43,808 nucleotides of DNA from Kiritimatiellia bacterium (GTDB taxonomy: Bacteria > Verrucomicrobiota > Kiritimatiellia > RFP12 > DVOR01), in contig JAFYWN010000008.1 in the NCBI GenBank assembly GCA_017558005.1, positions 1 to 43,808 on the forward strand. The letters are read 5' to 3'. Each line of letters starts with the position of its first letter. The first letter of the stretch is position 1. Under the pieces are notes generated by a model. The model ran no database searches, was not told where the DNA came from, and worked only from the letters and a program-made list of their open reading frames with translations. Shown piece by piece: positions 6,961-16,464 of this stretch. A program made the position numbers and the translations under genes.

Positions 6961-9900
6961 ATGGCAACTGAATTTTTGGTCGGACAGACTGCACTTTCGG
7001 CGTTTCGCGTGGATGCTTTGAAGAAGCGCCTCTCGGAGATTGGTTTCGGCGATTGCGAAATCGACACAAAGTGGGTCTTTTTGTTGCAAACCTCCTCTAC
7101 CTTAACGGAAGAGGCGCTCGCAAAGGCTTGCACGCTGTTGGATGCAGATGCAAAGGCTCCCTTGCCCACGACAGGCATTTTCGTTGCCCCACGTTTGGGT
7201 ACGATTTCCCCGTGGAGCTCAAAGGCTTCTGACATCTTCCGTTACTGCGGTGTGCGCGGTGTCCGTCGCGTGGAACATGCGATGCACATGACCGTGACAC
7301 GTGGTGGCGAAGTGGTGGCACGCGAAGCCCTCGGCACCGAAGCGCTCAACATCCTTCACGACCGCATGATTGAAGGTGTTTTCACTGCTGATGAATTGCC
7401 CACCTTCTTCGTCAATGCTCGTCCTGCCATGGGCAAGTCCTTTGACGTCCTAGGCGAAGGTCGCGATGCACTCGTGCGCGCCAACCGTGAAATCGGCTTG
7501 GCCATGAGTGATCCCGAAATCGACTATCTCTACACCGCTTACACCAAGGCGCAGCGCAATCCTACCGACACGGAACTCACCATGTTCGGCCAGGTCAATT
7601 CTGAACACTGCCGCCACAAGATTTTCAATGCTAAGTGGATCATTGATGGCCAAGAACGCGACGTGTCGCTCTTCGGCATGATTAAGAATACCCACAAGCT
7701 TCACCCAGAAGGCACGCAGGTCGCCTATAAGGATAACTCCGGCGTGATTGATGGCTTCCGTACGATGGCCTTCCAGGCAGACCCGAAGGACAATACGTAC
7801 AAGTTCGCCGAAGATCAGATTGAAATGTTGATGAAGGTGGAAACCCACAACCACCCGACGGCAATCTCCCCCTATCCTGGCGCTGCCACGGGTGTGGGCG
7901 GTGAAATCCGTGATGAAAGCGCGACGGGTATCGGTTCGCGCACCAAGGCAGGCATCTGCGGTTTCTGCGTGAGCGATTTGCGCATTCCTGGCTTCAAGCA
8001 GCCCTGGGAAAAGGACTACGCAGAACGTCCCGAACGTCTCTCCCCCGCCCTCAACATCATGATGGAAGGCCCCATCGGCGGTGCCGCATTCGGTAACGAA
8101 TTCGGCCGTCCGCAGTTGTGCGGTTTCTTCCGTACGTTGGAAGAAGAAGCTTGCGGCAAGTACTGGGGTTATCACAAGCCCATCATGCTCGCTGGCGGCA
8201 TGGGTAACATCCGTCACGATCAGGTTTTGAAAAAGGAAGTTCCGCCGCATGTGCTCGTGGTGCAGATTGGTGGCCCCGCAATGCGCATCGGTCTCGGTGG
8301 CGGCGCGGCAAGCTCCATGGCCTCGGGTCAGAACGAAGCTAAGCTTGACTTTGACTCCGTGCAGCGTGGCAACGCCGAAATGCAGCGTCGTGCTCAGGGC
8401 GTGATTGATGCATGCGTGGCTCTCGGTGCCTCCAACCCCATTCTTTCGTTGCACGATATCGGCGCTGGCGGTCTCTCGAATGGTTGCCCCGAACTCGTGG
8501 AAGCCACTGGCGCTGACTTCGAATTGCGCAAGGTGCACAACGAAGAAATCTCCATGAGCCCGATGGAAATCTGGTGCTGCGAAGCGCAGGAACGCTACGT
8601 TTTGGCTATCCGCGCTGAAGATAAGCTCCTCTTCGAAAGCTTCTGCGAACGTGAACGTTGCCCCGTCGCCTTCATCGGTGAAACGCGTGATGACGGCCGT
8701 ATGGTGTTGCACGATGAACACTTTGATGACAATCCCATTGACATGGACATCTCCACCCTCCTCGGCAAGCCGCCGCGCATGGTGCGTGACGTCAAGCATG
8801 TCACCCTCCCGGTGCAACCGCTCGCCCTGGATGGCATTACCCCTGCGGAAGCCTTGCAGCGTGTGTTGCGCTTCCCCGCAGTGGCCAATAAGACCTTCCT
8901 TGTGACGATTACCGACCGCACGATTACAGGCATGGTCCACCGCGACCAGATGTGCGGTAAGTATCAGCTCCCTGTGGCTGACCACGCACTCACCGTGACT
9001 GGCTATCAGACCACCACGGGTGAAGTAATGGCCACGGGCGAACGCACCCCGATCGCAATCGTTGATGCGCCCGCTTCGGGTCGTATGGCGGTGGGTGAAG
9101 CAATCCTTCAGCTCGCTTCTGCTCCCATTGGCCCCATCGGCACCATCAAGCTCTCGGCCAACTGGATGGCCGCTTGCGGTGAAGAGGGCGAAGATGCACG
9201 TCTCTTTGACACCGTGGAAACCGTTGGCATGGATATCTGCCCGCGTCTCGGCGTCTGCATCCCCGTAGGTAAGGACTCGCTCTCCATGCGCACCGTGTGG
9301 ACTGACTCGAAGGGTCAGGAACACAAGCAGGTGGGCCCGCTCTCCTTGATTGTCTCCTCCTTCGCCACCGTGACGGATGCCCGTAAGGACGTCACGCCCG
9401 ACTTGAAGCCCGGCTTCTCCCGTTTGATGCTCGTGGACTTGGGCAATGGTAAGGATCGCCTCGGCGCCTCCACGCTCGCACAGGTCTACAACCAGATTGG
9501 CGACTCCGTGCCGGATATGGAAAGCGCTGAAGCGGTTCGTGCCTTCTACGAAGCCATGCAGGAACTCGTGGAACGTGGCCTCGTGGCTGCTTACCATGAC
9601 CGCTCTGATGGTGGTGTCGCCGTGACCCTCGCCGAAATGGCGATGGCAGGTGGCCGCGGTGTTGCCGTCAACCTCACGGGTAAGGATGCCCTCTCCGCGC
9701 TCTACAATGAAGAACTCGGCGCAGTCTTGCAGGTACTCGAAGAGAACGCCGCCGAAGTGGAAGCCGTTTTGGCAAAGCATGGCGTCACGGGTGCTTGGAT
9801 TGGCCTCGTGCAGGATGAACCCGTCCTGCAGGTCACGGTCAATGATGAACCCGCTTTGGATGAAACCCTCGCCGATGTGCGTAAGGCTTGGTCTGAAACG

Positions 9901-10818
9901 ACCTACCAGATGCAGGCGCTCCGTGATAATCCCGCTTGCGCAAAGATGGAATTTGATGTGGCAGGTCTCACCGATGACCCCGGCATGAACTTCAAGGTCA
10001 CCTACCCCTTGAATGCGCCTGCCACTCCCGCAACGGATAAGCCCGCTCCGAAGATGGCCATCCTTCGTGAAGAAGGCGTGAATGGTCACATCGAAATGGC
10101 GGCCGCATTCACCCTCGCTGGCTTTGAAGCGATTGACGTTCACATGACCGACCTCCTCGAAGGCCGCGTCAACTTGGATGATTTTAAGGGCTTGGTCGCT
10201 TGCGGTGGCTTCTCCTACGGTGACGTGCTCGGCGCAGGTTCGGGTTGGGCTCGCAGCATTCTCTTCAATGCAGAGCTCAAGGAAATGTTCCGCAAGTTCT
10301 TCGAACGTCCCGACACCTTCACGCTCGGCGTCTGTAATGGTTGCCAGATGGTCTCCCAGCTCAAGGATATCATCCCTGGTGCCCAACACTGGCCGCGCTT
10401 CGTGCGCAACAATTCTGAACAGTTCGAAGGTCGCTACTGCACCCTCGAAGTGATGGAATCGCCCAGCGTCCTGCTCAAGGGTATGGCGGGCAGCCGCTTG
10501 CCGATCGCAGTGGCTCACGGTGAAGGTCGCGTGGCATTCGAAAATGAAGCCGACGCCGCCAAGGCCACCCAAGCCCTGCGCTTCGTGGATGGCAAGGGCC
10601 AGCCCACCGAAACGTACCCCTGGAACCCCAATGGCTCCAAGGGCGGTCTCTGCGGCTTCACCTCTGAAGATGGTCGCGCCACCATCCTGATGCCGCACCC
10701 CGAACGTAGCTTCCGCTCCATCCAACTCTCCTACGATGACGGCACCTTCGCCGGCGGCGAGGAAGGTCCTTGGATGAAGCTCTTCAAGAATGCCTACGCC
10801 TTCGCGACCCAACAGTAA
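6961..10818 (+). CDS. purL: Phosphoribosylformylglycinamidine synthase, large single-chain type
   Basis: This 1285-residue enzyme catalyses the fourth step of purine synthesis: FGAR, glutamine and ATP give FGAM. It is the fused form found in proteobacteria and eukaryotes, with synthetase and glutaminase in one chain. An N-terminal PurS-like region is followed by the linker and two AIRS-type ATP-binding halves (NSEHCRHK and [12 protein letters not shown] motifs near residues 215-300). The C-terminal class I glutaminase has the nucleophile Cys1125 in GVCNGCQM and the His1246/Glu1248 pair in MPHPER. The start has AAGGA upstream. It is monocistronic, closed by a strong terminator, and shows the strong C-ending codon bias of a well-expressed gene. 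Confidence 0.98.
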   Translation: MATEFLVGQTALSAFRVDALKKRLSEIGFGDCEIDTKWVFLLQTSSTLTEEALAKACTLLDADAKAPLPTTGIFVAPRLGTISPWSSKASDIFRYCGVRGVRRVEHAMHMTVTRGGEVVAREALGTEALNILHDRMIEGVFTADELPTFFVNARPAMGKSFDVLGEGRDALVRANREIGLAMSDPEIDYLYTAYTKAQRNPTDTELTMFGQVNSEHCRHKIFNAKWIIDGQERDVSLFGMIKNTHKLHPEGTQVAYKDNSGVIDGFRTMAFQADPKDNTYKFAEDQIEMLMKVETHNHPTAISPYPGAATGVGGEIRDESATGIGSRTKAGICGFCVSDLRIPGFKQPWEKDYAERPERLSPALNIMMEGPIGGAAFGNEFGRPQLCGFFRTLEEEACGKYWGYHKPIMLAGGMGNIRHDQVLKKEVPPHVLVVQIGGPAMRIGLGGGAASSMASGQNEAKLDFDSVQRGNAEMQRRAQGVIDACVALGASNPILSLHDIGAGGLSNGCPELVEATGADFELRKVHNEEISMSPMEIWCCEAQERYVLAIRAEDKLLFESFCERERCPVAFIGETRDDGRMVLHDEHFDDNPIDMDISTLLGKPPRMVRDVKHVTLPVQPLALDGITPAEALQRVLRFPAVANKTFLVTITDRTITGMVHRDQMCGKYQLPVADHALTVTGYQTTTGEVMATGERTPIAIVDAPASGRMAVGEAILQLASAPIGPIGTIKLSANWMAACGEEGEDARLFDTVETVGMDICPRLGVCIPVGKDSLSMRTVWTDSKGQEHKQVGPLSLIVSSFATVTDARKDVTPDLKPGFSRLMLVDLGNGKDRLGASTLAQVYNQIGDSVPDMESAEAVRAFYEAMQELVERGLVAAYHDRSDGGVAVTLAEMAMAGGRGVAVNLTGKDALSALYNEELGAVLQVLEENAAEVEAVLAKHGVTGAWIGLVQDEPVLQVTVNDEPALDETLADVRKAWSETTYQMQALRDNPACAKMEFDVAGLTDDPGMNFKVTYPLNAPATPATDKPAPKMAILREEGVNGHIEMAAAFTLAGFEAIDVHMTDLLEGRVNLDDFKGLVACGGFSYGDVLGAGSGWARSILFNAELKEMFRKFFERPDTFTLGVCNGCQMVSQLKDIIPGAQHWPRFVRNNSEQFEGRYCTLEVMESPSVLLKGMAGSRLPIAVAHGEGRVAFENEADAAKATQALRFVDGKGQPTETYPWNPNGSKGGLCGFTSEDGRATILMPHPERSFRSIQLSYDDGTFAGGEEGPWMKLFKNAYAFATQQ

Positions 10819-10844
10819 GACGCCCCAGCGCACACTGTCTAATA

Positions 10845-10871
10845 GAAACGCCCGGTTCTGCCGGGCGTTTC
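10845..10871. terminator. Bidirectional terminator between purL and dinB
   Basis: A perfect 11-bp stem, GAAACGCCCGG (10845-10855) with CCGGGCGTTTC (10861-10871), has a 5-nt loop and T-rich flanks on both sides. It serves the convergent purL and dinB transcripts. Confidence 0.88.
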
Positions 10872-10896
10872 TATTTATTGTTTAGAAGGAGAGGCT

Positions 10897-12108
10897 TTAA
10901 TTGTGTTCCGACTTCTCTGGCGGCGGGAGATTCAATGCGTCGGTAATGGTTGTGCCAAAGCGAGCGCGAAGGGTATCAAGTGTGCGGGAGAGGCGTTCCT
11001 CTTTGGCGCGAGGATGGGCTTCACTCGCGAGGTTGGCAAAGAGATCATCCTCGTCATAGGGCGAGGGAGAGGACGTCAGATTGTCCGCCCCGAAGCCTAT
11101 CAACCGCACAGGAATGCCCGCTTCAAGGTGCGCATCTAAGAGTTTCCACGCCGCATCGCGTAAGGCAAAATCATCGCACACGGGCGCTGAAAAGGTGAGT
11201 TGACGTGTCACCGTGCGAAACCCTGCATAACGAATCTTGAGTCGCGCCGTGCGTGCCCACACCCCTGCCTCGCGCAGACGCAATCCCACATCTTGCGCAA
11301 TGAAGAGCAGTTGGCGACGCAGGGCTTCTGTATCAAGCGTATCTTCTGGGTAGGTATGCTCACGTGAGTAACTCTTATCCACCTGTTCCGTCTGCACTGG
11401 ACGCACATCTTTACCAAAGGCAAGCGCCAAAAGGTGTTCGGCGAGCGTAGGCGTCAGCAAGGCTCCCAACGTCTGTGGATTGACCGACTGCAAATCGCGC
11501 ACCGTCGTAATCCCTGCCTGAGCCAGAATCGCGGCACATTTGGGCCCAACGCCCCAGAGCACTTTGATCGACTTCTGCCCTAACCAACTCAACATCGCCT
11601 GCGTCTCTCGCGGCACTTCAAAGAGCCCATTCGGCTTCTTCTCTTCACTGGCAATCTTCGCGAGAGATTTATTAGTGGCAATCCCAACGCTACACGTTAA
11701 CCCAATTTCATCCGCAATCCGCGCCTTAATCTGTCGCGCGATCTCCACTGGCTCCCCAAAGAGTCGCCGCACCCCCGTGACATCTAAGAAGGCTTCATCA
11801 ACGCTCAATCCCTCCACAAGTGGCGTAAAAGCATTAAAAATCTCAAACACCGAACGACTCACCGCCGCGTAATGTGCCATGCGCGGTTTGACAAAAATTC
11901 CCTCTGGACACCGTTCATACGCCTCCCTTGAGGACATCGCCGAGTGCACCCCAAAGCGCCGCGCCTCATAAGAACACGTCGATACCACCCCGCGACGATC
12001 AGGGGGCGAACCCACAATCACCGGCTTACCGCGCCACTCCGGGTGATCCCGTTGTTCAATCGCGGCAAAAAAGGCATCCATATCAATATGTAAAATGGCG
12101 CGTTCCAT
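10897..12108 (-). CDS. dinB: DNA polymerase IV (Y-family, translesion)
   Basis: This 403-residue error-prone polymerase copies past damaged bases. Catalytic acidic residues are in place: Asp9 in HIDMDAFFA and Asp104/Glu105 in LSVDEAFLD. The palm, fingers and thumb are followed by helix-hairpin-helix motifs (GVGPKCAAILAQAGI) and a little-finger domain from about residue 240. The length is close to the 350-400 usual for the family. A GGAAAGG Shine-Dalgarno precedes the ATG. No beta-clamp peptide was identified with confidence. SOS control is possible but unproven: a CTGT half-site overlaps the -10, but its partner reads AAAG rather than ACAG. Confidence 0.96.
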   Translation of the reverse strand: MERAILHIDMDAFFAAIEQRDHPEWRGKPVIVGSPPDRRGVVSTCSYEARRFGVHSAMSSREAYERCPEGIFVKPRMAHYAAVSRSVFEIFNAFTPLVEGLSVDEAFLDVTGVRRLFGEPVEIARQIKARIADEIGLTCSVGIATNKSLAKIASEEKKPNGLFEVPRETQAMLSWLGQKSIKVLWGVGPKCAAILAQAGITTVRDLQSVNPQTLGALLTPTLAEHLLALAFGKDVRPVQTEQVDKSYSREHTYPEDTLDTEALRRQLLFIAQDVGLRLREAGVWARTARLKIRYAGFRTVTRQLTFSAPVCDDFALRDAAWKLLDAHLEAGIPVRLIGFGADNLTSSPSPYDEDDLFANLASEAHPRAKEERLSRTLDTLRARFGTTITDALNLPPPEKSEHN

Positions 12109-12119
12109 AAGACCTTTCC

Positions 12120-12148
12120 ATTATAACAGACTCCCACGCATCCGACAA
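12120..12148 (-). promoter_or_regulatory. dinB promoter
   Basis: On the minus strand TTGTCG (12148-12143) and TATAAT (12125-12120) are spaced 17 bp. The -10 lies 11 bp before the ATG, so the leader is only a few bases long. Confidence 0.6.
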
Positions 12149-12181
12149 ATCCCACTTTCCTCTTCAGAGGCGCCCTCCTCT

Positions 12182-12393
12182 CAGCGGCCCACCTCTGCCC
12201 TCTGTGACAGTCACACCCTCGGCTGGTGAAGACCGCTGGCGGCTTTCAAGCCTACCTTCCATACGGCCGTGAACAGTTAAACCCACAAAGGTTCTGCGGC
12301 CTTCGCTCCGCGAAGGCATGGCCCTCGAGCAGTCCGCACTCCCACTGCCCCGCCGCCCCCTCAGGAGACCCTACCATCCCCACCTCCCCTCAG
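12182..12393. repeat. GC-rich intergenic direct repeat, copy A
   Basis: About 210 bp recurs 421 bp downstream at 12603-12813 with only a few substitutions and one single-base gap. It contains the hairpin GCCTTCGC-TCC-GCGAAGGC (12299-12317). Both copies can be translated into a similar short peptide, but no Shine-Dalgarno or family match supports coding. Confidence 0.75.
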
Positions 12394-12433
12394 AGAGTCC
12401 TCCACCTCCCTGCCAGAGCCGCGGGGCACCTCC

Positions 12434-12600
12434 CCTCAGCGCTCCACTTCTGCACCCTTATGACAGTCAAGCATGGGCTGGCTACGTACCGCATCACCTC
12501 TGGAGGGCCGCGCGCTGCGCGGCTTTGCGGCGCCAGCCGCTCACATATCTGATCGGCAGGCCGTAGCCTGCCATCCCCACCTCCCCTCAGAGGCCCTCCC
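12434..12600 (+). repeat. Dispersed GC-rich repeat, forward copy
   Basis: This ~165-bp sequence matches the reverse complement of 18785-18960, including ATCTGATCGGCAGGCCGTAG and the stem GGCAGGC/GCCTGCC. It sits between the two direct repeats. Family members in two intergenic regions in opposite orientation suggest a mobile or hairpin-type repeat like large REP/BIME elements. No coding content. Confidence 0.7.
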
Positions 12601-12602
12601 CC

Positions 12603-12813
12603 CAGCGGCCCACCTCTGCCCTCTGTGACAGTCACACCCACGGCTGGTGAAGACCGCAGGCGGCTTTCAAGCCCACCTTCCATCTGGCCGTGAACAGTTA
12701 AACCCACAAAGGTTCTGCGGCCTTCGCTCCGCGAAGGCATGGCCCTCGAGCAGTCCGCACTCCCACAGCCCCACCGCCCCCTCAGGATACCCTACCATCC
12801 CCACTCCCCTCAG
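12603..12813. repeat. GC-rich intergenic direct repeat, copy B
   Basis: This is the second copy of 12182-12393, with the same hairpin at 12720-12738. It ends about 80 bp before the glnN promoter. Together the repeats fill most of the 830-bp gap between dinB and glnN. Confidence 0.75.
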
Positions 12814-12894
12814 GCCCCCTAAAAATCCCTTATTTTCCGCTAAATCGGTGGGAATTCCAACGCTTTATGCCGTTTTACCCCCTCTCAAATGTGT

Positions 12895-12930
12895 TATACT
12901 GTATGGAATTGACGTAATTGAACACGGAGA
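12895..12930 (+). promoter_or_regulatory. glnN -10 box and RBS
   Basis: A -10 TATACT lies at 12895-12900 and the Shine-Dalgarno ACGGAGA at 12924-12930, eight bases before the ATG at 12938. No clear -35 and no recognisable nitrogen-regulator site were seen. Confidence 0.5.
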
Positions 12931-12937
12931 TAGACCG

Positions 12938-15016
12938 ATGGAATCCTCCTTACAGGATATTGCTTACGGCGAAGATGTCTTCAATGAGAAGGCGATGCGC
13001 GAGTATCTGGCGAAAGATACGGTTGAAGCATTGCTGCATACCATGAACGATCGTGCGCCGTTGGATCCCTCAATCGCCAATGAAGTTGCCCATGCTTTGA
13101 AGCAGTGGGCGATGATGCGCGGTGCGACTCACTTTACCCACTGGTTCCAACCCCTCACTGGCACGACTGCAGAGAAGCACGATGCCTTCTTTGAACCCGT
13201 TGGTACGGCGGAGACCATTGCGCGCTTCTCCGGCAAGAATTTGATTATGGGCGAACCCGATGCCTCCAGCTTCCCCTCCGGAGGCTTGCGTTGCACCTTT
13301 GAAGCACGCGGTTATACGGCATGGGATGTCACCTCGCCCGCCTTCGTCAAGCGCCATCCGAAAGGCGCCACGCTGTGCATTCCCACGGTATTCTGTTCCT
13401 ACACGGGCGAAGTCTTAGACAAGAAGACACCCCTTTTGCGCTCCATGCAGGCGATGGACAAGGCCGTCCGCAAGTTGATGAACTGCTTTGGCGAACCCGA
13501 AAGCCACGCCGTCATCACCCTTGGCGCCGAACAAGAATACTTCTTAGTCGACAAATCCCTCTACCTCAAGCGCCCTGATTTGATGCAGTGCGGCCGCACG
13601 CTCTTCGGCGCGCCTCCTGCTCGCAATCAGCAACTCGAAGACCACTACTTCGGCTCCATCAAGCCGCGCGTCCTCACCTTTATGGAAGAGGTCGAACGCG
13701 AATTGTGGCGCCTTGGCATCCCTGCTAAGACACGTCACAATGAAGCGGCACCCGCGCAGTTTGAGTTGGCCCCCATGTTTGAAGAGCTGAATCTGGCCGT
13801 GGACCACAATATGCTCGTCATGGAGACACTGCGCAATGTGGCCGACCGCCATGGTCTCGTCTGCTTATTGCACGAAAAACCCTTCGCGGGCGTAAATGGT
13901 TCGGGCAAGCACAATAACTGGTCTGTTGCCTACAACGGCAAGAACTTGCTTGACCCTGGCAAAAATCCCCAGGACAACGCCATCTTCCTTTCGGTGCTTG
14001 CCTCGGTCATTCGCGCCATTGACCTGCACGCCGATATGCTCCGTGCCTCCACTGCGCACTTTGGCAATGACCACCGCTTGGGCGCCTTGGAAGCACCGCC
14101 TGCGATTATCTCCATCTTCCTCGGCGATGAACTCACCGAGGTGATCAACCGCATTGAGCAGGGCGAGAGCGCCGCATCTGCGAATGGTAAGGTGGGCAAA
14201 CTGCGCGTGGGCGTGGACACCCTGCCCCCCATTCCGCGCGACACTTCCGACCGCAACCGCACCTCGCCCTTCGCCTTCACGGGAAACAAGTTTGAATTCC
14301 GTACGCCGGGTTCCTCGCAGAACTGCTCTGGCGTGTGCATGGCCCTAAACACCATCGTCTCGGAATCCATCGATGCCCTCGCAGACGAAATCGCCAAATT
14401 ACCCACCGACGCCTCCTTCCACGAAGGCTTGGAAGCGATTATCCAACGCATCATCCGCGAACATGGCCGCGTGATCTTCAATGGCGATGGCTACTCTGCG
14501 GCATGGGTTGATGAAGCGAAGAAGCGTGGCTTGCCCAATCTGCGCACGGTGCCTGAAGCACTTGCCGTCCTCTTGGAAGAGAAGAATCTCGACCTCTTCG
14601 CCAAGCGTGGCGTGCTCCACCCCACGGAAATGCGCTCGCGCTATGATGTCTTCTGTGCAGAATACGCACGCAAGGTGCGCTTAGAGGGTAAAGTCGCGCT
14701 CGAAACCGCCCGCAACATCCTTGAGCCCGCCGTCATGAATGAACTCGGCTCCCTCGCCAAGATTCTCTGCGATGCCAAGCAGGCTGGCTTGACAGCGGGC
14801 CTCCAGAGCCTCACGGAAAAGGCTGACTGCATCGGTCGTGGCTTGGATGCACTGCATAAGGGATGCGAAGCATTGGAACGCGCCCTTGCGGCAGATGAAC
14901 AGGAAATCCTCCGCGCGATGGCCGCCCTGCGTGCCGCCGCAGACGCCCTTGAAACGATGTCCGACGATGCGCGTTGGCCATTGCCCAAGTATCGCGACCT
15001 GCTCCAAATCCACTAA
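12938..15016 (+). CDS. glnN: Glutamine synthetase type III
   Basis: This 692-residue cytoplasmic enzyme joins ammonia to glutamate with ATP. Length and motifs mark it as the type III (GlnN) form known from Bacteroides and cyanobacteria, not the ~470-residue GlnA. Supporting motifs are FPSGGLRCTFEARGYTAWD, the QFELAPMFEE segment and KPFAGVNGSGKHNNWS. The frame is open 97 codons further upstream through a repeat, but the ATG at 12938 has ACGGAGA before it, follows a -10 box, and gives the normal N-terminus. No glnB or amtB neighbour. Its own terminator follows. Confidence 0.95.
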   Translation: MESSLQDIAYGEDVFNEKAMREYLAKDTVEALLHTMNDRAPLDPSIANEVAHALKQWAMMRGATHFTHWFQPLTGTTAEKHDAFFEPVGTAETIARFSGKNLIMGEPDASSFPSGGLRCTFEARGYTAWDVTSPAFVKRHPKGATLCIPTVFCSYTGEVLDKKTPLLRSMQAMDKAVRKLMNCFGEPESHAVITLGAEQEYFLVDKSLYLKRPDLMQCGRTLFGAPPARNQQLEDHYFGSIKPRVLTFMEEVERELWRLGIPAKTRHNEAAPAQFELAPMFEELNLAVDHNMLVMETLRNVADRHGLVCLLHEKPFAGVNGSGKHNNWSVAYNGKNLLDPGKNPQDNAIFLSVLASVIRAIDLHADMLRASTAHFGNDHRLGALEAPPAIISIFLGDELTEVINRIEQGESAASANGKVGKLRVGVDTLPPIPRDTSDRNRTSPFAFTGNKFEFRTPGSSQNCSGVCMALNTIVSESIDALADEIAKLPTDASFHEGLEAIIQRIIREHGRVIFNGDGYSAAWVDEAKKRGLPNLRTVPEALAVLLEEKNLDLFAKRGVLHPTEMRSRYDVFCAEYARKVRLEGKVALETARNILEPAVMNELGSLAKILCDAKQAGLTAGLQSLTEKADCIGRGLDALHKGCEALERALAADEQEILRAMAALRAAADALETMSDDARWPLPKYRDLLQIH

Positions 15017-15044
15017 GCAAAGCGGATTTCCCCAAAAACCAAAC

Positions 15045-15080
15045 AAAAACGGACGGCCCTTTCGGTCGTCCGTTTTTGTT
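15045..15080. terminator. Terminator of glnN (and of the GNAT transcript)
   Basis: AAAAACGGACGGCC (15045-15058) pairs with GGTCGTCCGTTTTT (15064-15077). A-rich and T-rich flanks make it usable from both directions between convergent glnN and the GNAT gene. Confidence 0.88.
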
Positions 15081-15103
15081 TTCCAGAAGTGAAGTGGCGT
15101 GGC

Positions 15104-15595
15104 TTAGGTGCGGAGTTGGAGCGCCATCGCGATTTCTGGACAGGTAAAGGGGTTGGTGTGCTTCGTGCAGTAGATGCACCCACGATAAATCTTATGGATG
15201 ATTTGGGTCTTCTCAATCTTCTTAAAGCCCAACTTCCCAAAGAACTCGGGTTCAAAGGTGAGCACAATCGCTTGCACCGGACGGAAACCTTCAATGCGTT
15301 GCAACAAAAATCTCACCAGTTTCGTGCCCACGCCCTTTCCACGATAGGCCTTATTCACGGCCACCGATTGCAATTCAACCGTTGCGCCCTCGGGATTGCC
15401 CACTTCAGGCAAAATCTGCCAACACGCACACGCGATAATCTGTTCTCCCTCCACTGCCACCGTAAAGCGGTCAATATTTTCTACGATGTTGTTTAGAGGA
15501 CGCAGGATTAACTCATCCGGGTAGGATTGAATCAATGCGTGAATGGGCATCACATCGGCCAAGGTTGCACGACGAATGACGATGTTTGAATCCAT
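15104..15595 (-). CDS. GNAT acetyltransferase, N-acetylglutamate synthase-like
   Basis: This 163-residue single-domain GNAT protein transfers acetyl from acetyl-CoA. The acetyl-CoA loop RGKGVG is at residues 85-90 after the beta-strand ATVELQSVAV. The C-terminal segment HKIYRGCIYCTKHTNPFTCPEIAMAL, here named by its cysteines 140, 143 and 152, resembles short ArgA-type N-acetylglutamate synthases that carry a cysteine cluster. Arginine synthesis is therefore the likeliest role, but no arg genes are nearby. It lies 30 bp after ktrA and probably shares its transcript; GAAAGGG serves as Shine-Dalgarno. Confidence 0.8.
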   Translation of the reverse strand: MDSNIVIRRATLADVMPIHALIQSYPDELILRPLNNIVENIDRFTVAVEGEQIIACACWQILPEVGNPEGATVELQSVAVNKAYRGKGVGTKLVRFLLQRIEGFRPVQAIVLTFEPEFFGKLGFKKIEKTQIIHKIYRGCIYCTKHTNPFTCPEIAMALQLRT

Positions 15596-15625
15596 CAGCT
15601 TTACCCTTTCAATCAGCAGCCAAGC

Positions 15626-16297
15626 TTATGCCTGCGAGAAATCATCAATCTTTTCAGCTGTACCGAAGACCAATAAGCGGTCATCTCTACGAATGACCGT
15701 GTCGCCTTTCGGGATAATCAAATGACGCGGTGCCGCGGGATCCACATCGTCCAAACGGCGAATTGCCAAAACGGTGATGTCATACTCACTGCGGATATTT
15801 GCCTCCGCAAGGGACTGATCGACCAACGCCTCTGGCACAGAGACCTCTGCCGCGCAGAGACCATCAGCGATTTCAAAGAGGTCTGCCTGGCTCACCGTCA
15901 TCAAACTGCGCGCCAAACGCACGGCTCGGTCACGGTTGGGGAAAATCACCACATCCGCCCCGACACGACGTAAGACGCGGCCGTGCACTTCGGTAGCCGC
16001 CTTCGCCACCACCGTTCGCACCCCGAGGTCCTTGCAGTTGACCGTCGCCATTACGCTACCTTCGATGTTTTCACCGATTGCCACCACCACGGTATCGCAG
16101 AGCCCAAAGCCCGCCTCTTCCAACGCATGGATATTGGTAGCATCCCCTTCGATCGCCTTCGTGACGTACTCGGAGAGTTCCTGAATTTTACGACGGTCTG
16201 TATCCATCAACAACACTTCCGCGCCCTGCGCCGCAAGTGCCTGGACCAACGCTTCACCGAAGCGCCCCGATCCGATAATGCCGATTCGTTTAGTCAT
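15626..16297 (-). CDS. ktrA: KtrA/TrkA-type potassium uptake regulatory protein (RCK)
   Basis: This 223-residue cytoplasmic protein gates a potassium channel in response to bound nucleotide. An N-terminal Rossmann RCK-N domain has GSGRFG (residues 9-14) and Asp32/Asp34 at the end of strand 2. A TrkA-C domain covers about 140-220 (DITVLAIRR, GDTVIRRDDRLLVFG). One RCK-N plus one RCK-C is the KtrA size; E. coli TrkA is twice as long. No ktrB/trkH channel gene is in the window. The -10 TATAAT is only 9 bp from the ATG and no Shine-Dalgarno is seen, so the mRNA may be almost leaderless. Confidence 0.9.
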   Translation of the reverse strand: MTKRIGIIGSGRFGEALVQALAAQGAEVLLMDTDRRKIQELSEYVTKAIEGDATNIHALEEAGFGLCDTVVVAIGENIEGSVMATVNCKDLGVRTVVAKAATEVHGRVLRRVGADVVIFPNRDRAVRLARSLMTVSQADLFEIADGLCAAEVSVPEALVDQSLAEANIRSEYDITVLAIRRLDDVDPAAPRHLIIPKGDTVIRRDDRLLVFGTAEKIDDFSQA

Positions 16298-16306
16298 AAT
16301 GCAAGT

Positions 16307-16312
16307 ATTATA
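16307..16312 (-). promoter_or_regulatory. ktrA promoter -10 box
   Basis: TATAAT preceded by TGTGG, the same extended context as at metK. Transcription would begin within about three bases of the start codon. No good -35 is seen. Confidence 0.55.
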
Positions 16313-16410
16313 CCACAGCCTAAGCCACTTCGCCCACCATTACACGTTTTCCTTCAAGCCTCCCACCCTACAAATTCACACCTGCGACATTCGCGCACCT
16401 CCATTACAAA

Positions 16411-16441
16411 ATAAAACCGACACCCCCGCGGGATGTCGGTT
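16411..16441 (-). terminator. Terminator of the efp-TPR transcript
   Basis: AACCGACA (16415-16422) pairs with TGTCGGTT (16434-16441), with CCC/GGG inside. Read on the minus strand, a TTTTATTTTG tail follows the stem. Confidence 0.8.
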
Positions 16442-16464
16442 CCATTTGTGCAATTCACCTTCGC

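Noticed and set aside
7450..10833. A 1127-codon open frame antisense to purL
   Set aside because: It mirrors purL's strongly biased codons, which leave few stops on the opposite strand. The predicted protein is His/Glu/Gly-rich and resembles no family, and purL is unambiguous.
12108..12135. LexA (SOS) operator at dinB
   Set aside because: CTGT overlaps the -10, but the partner eight bases on is AAAG, not ACAG. One half-site is not enough.
12226..12780. Two similar peptides starting MKTAGGFQA from the GC-rich direct repeats
   Set aside because: They arise because the DNA is repeated. There is no Shine-Dalgarno, the peptides look like random translation of GC-rich DNA, and one runs out of frame context into glnN's upstream region.
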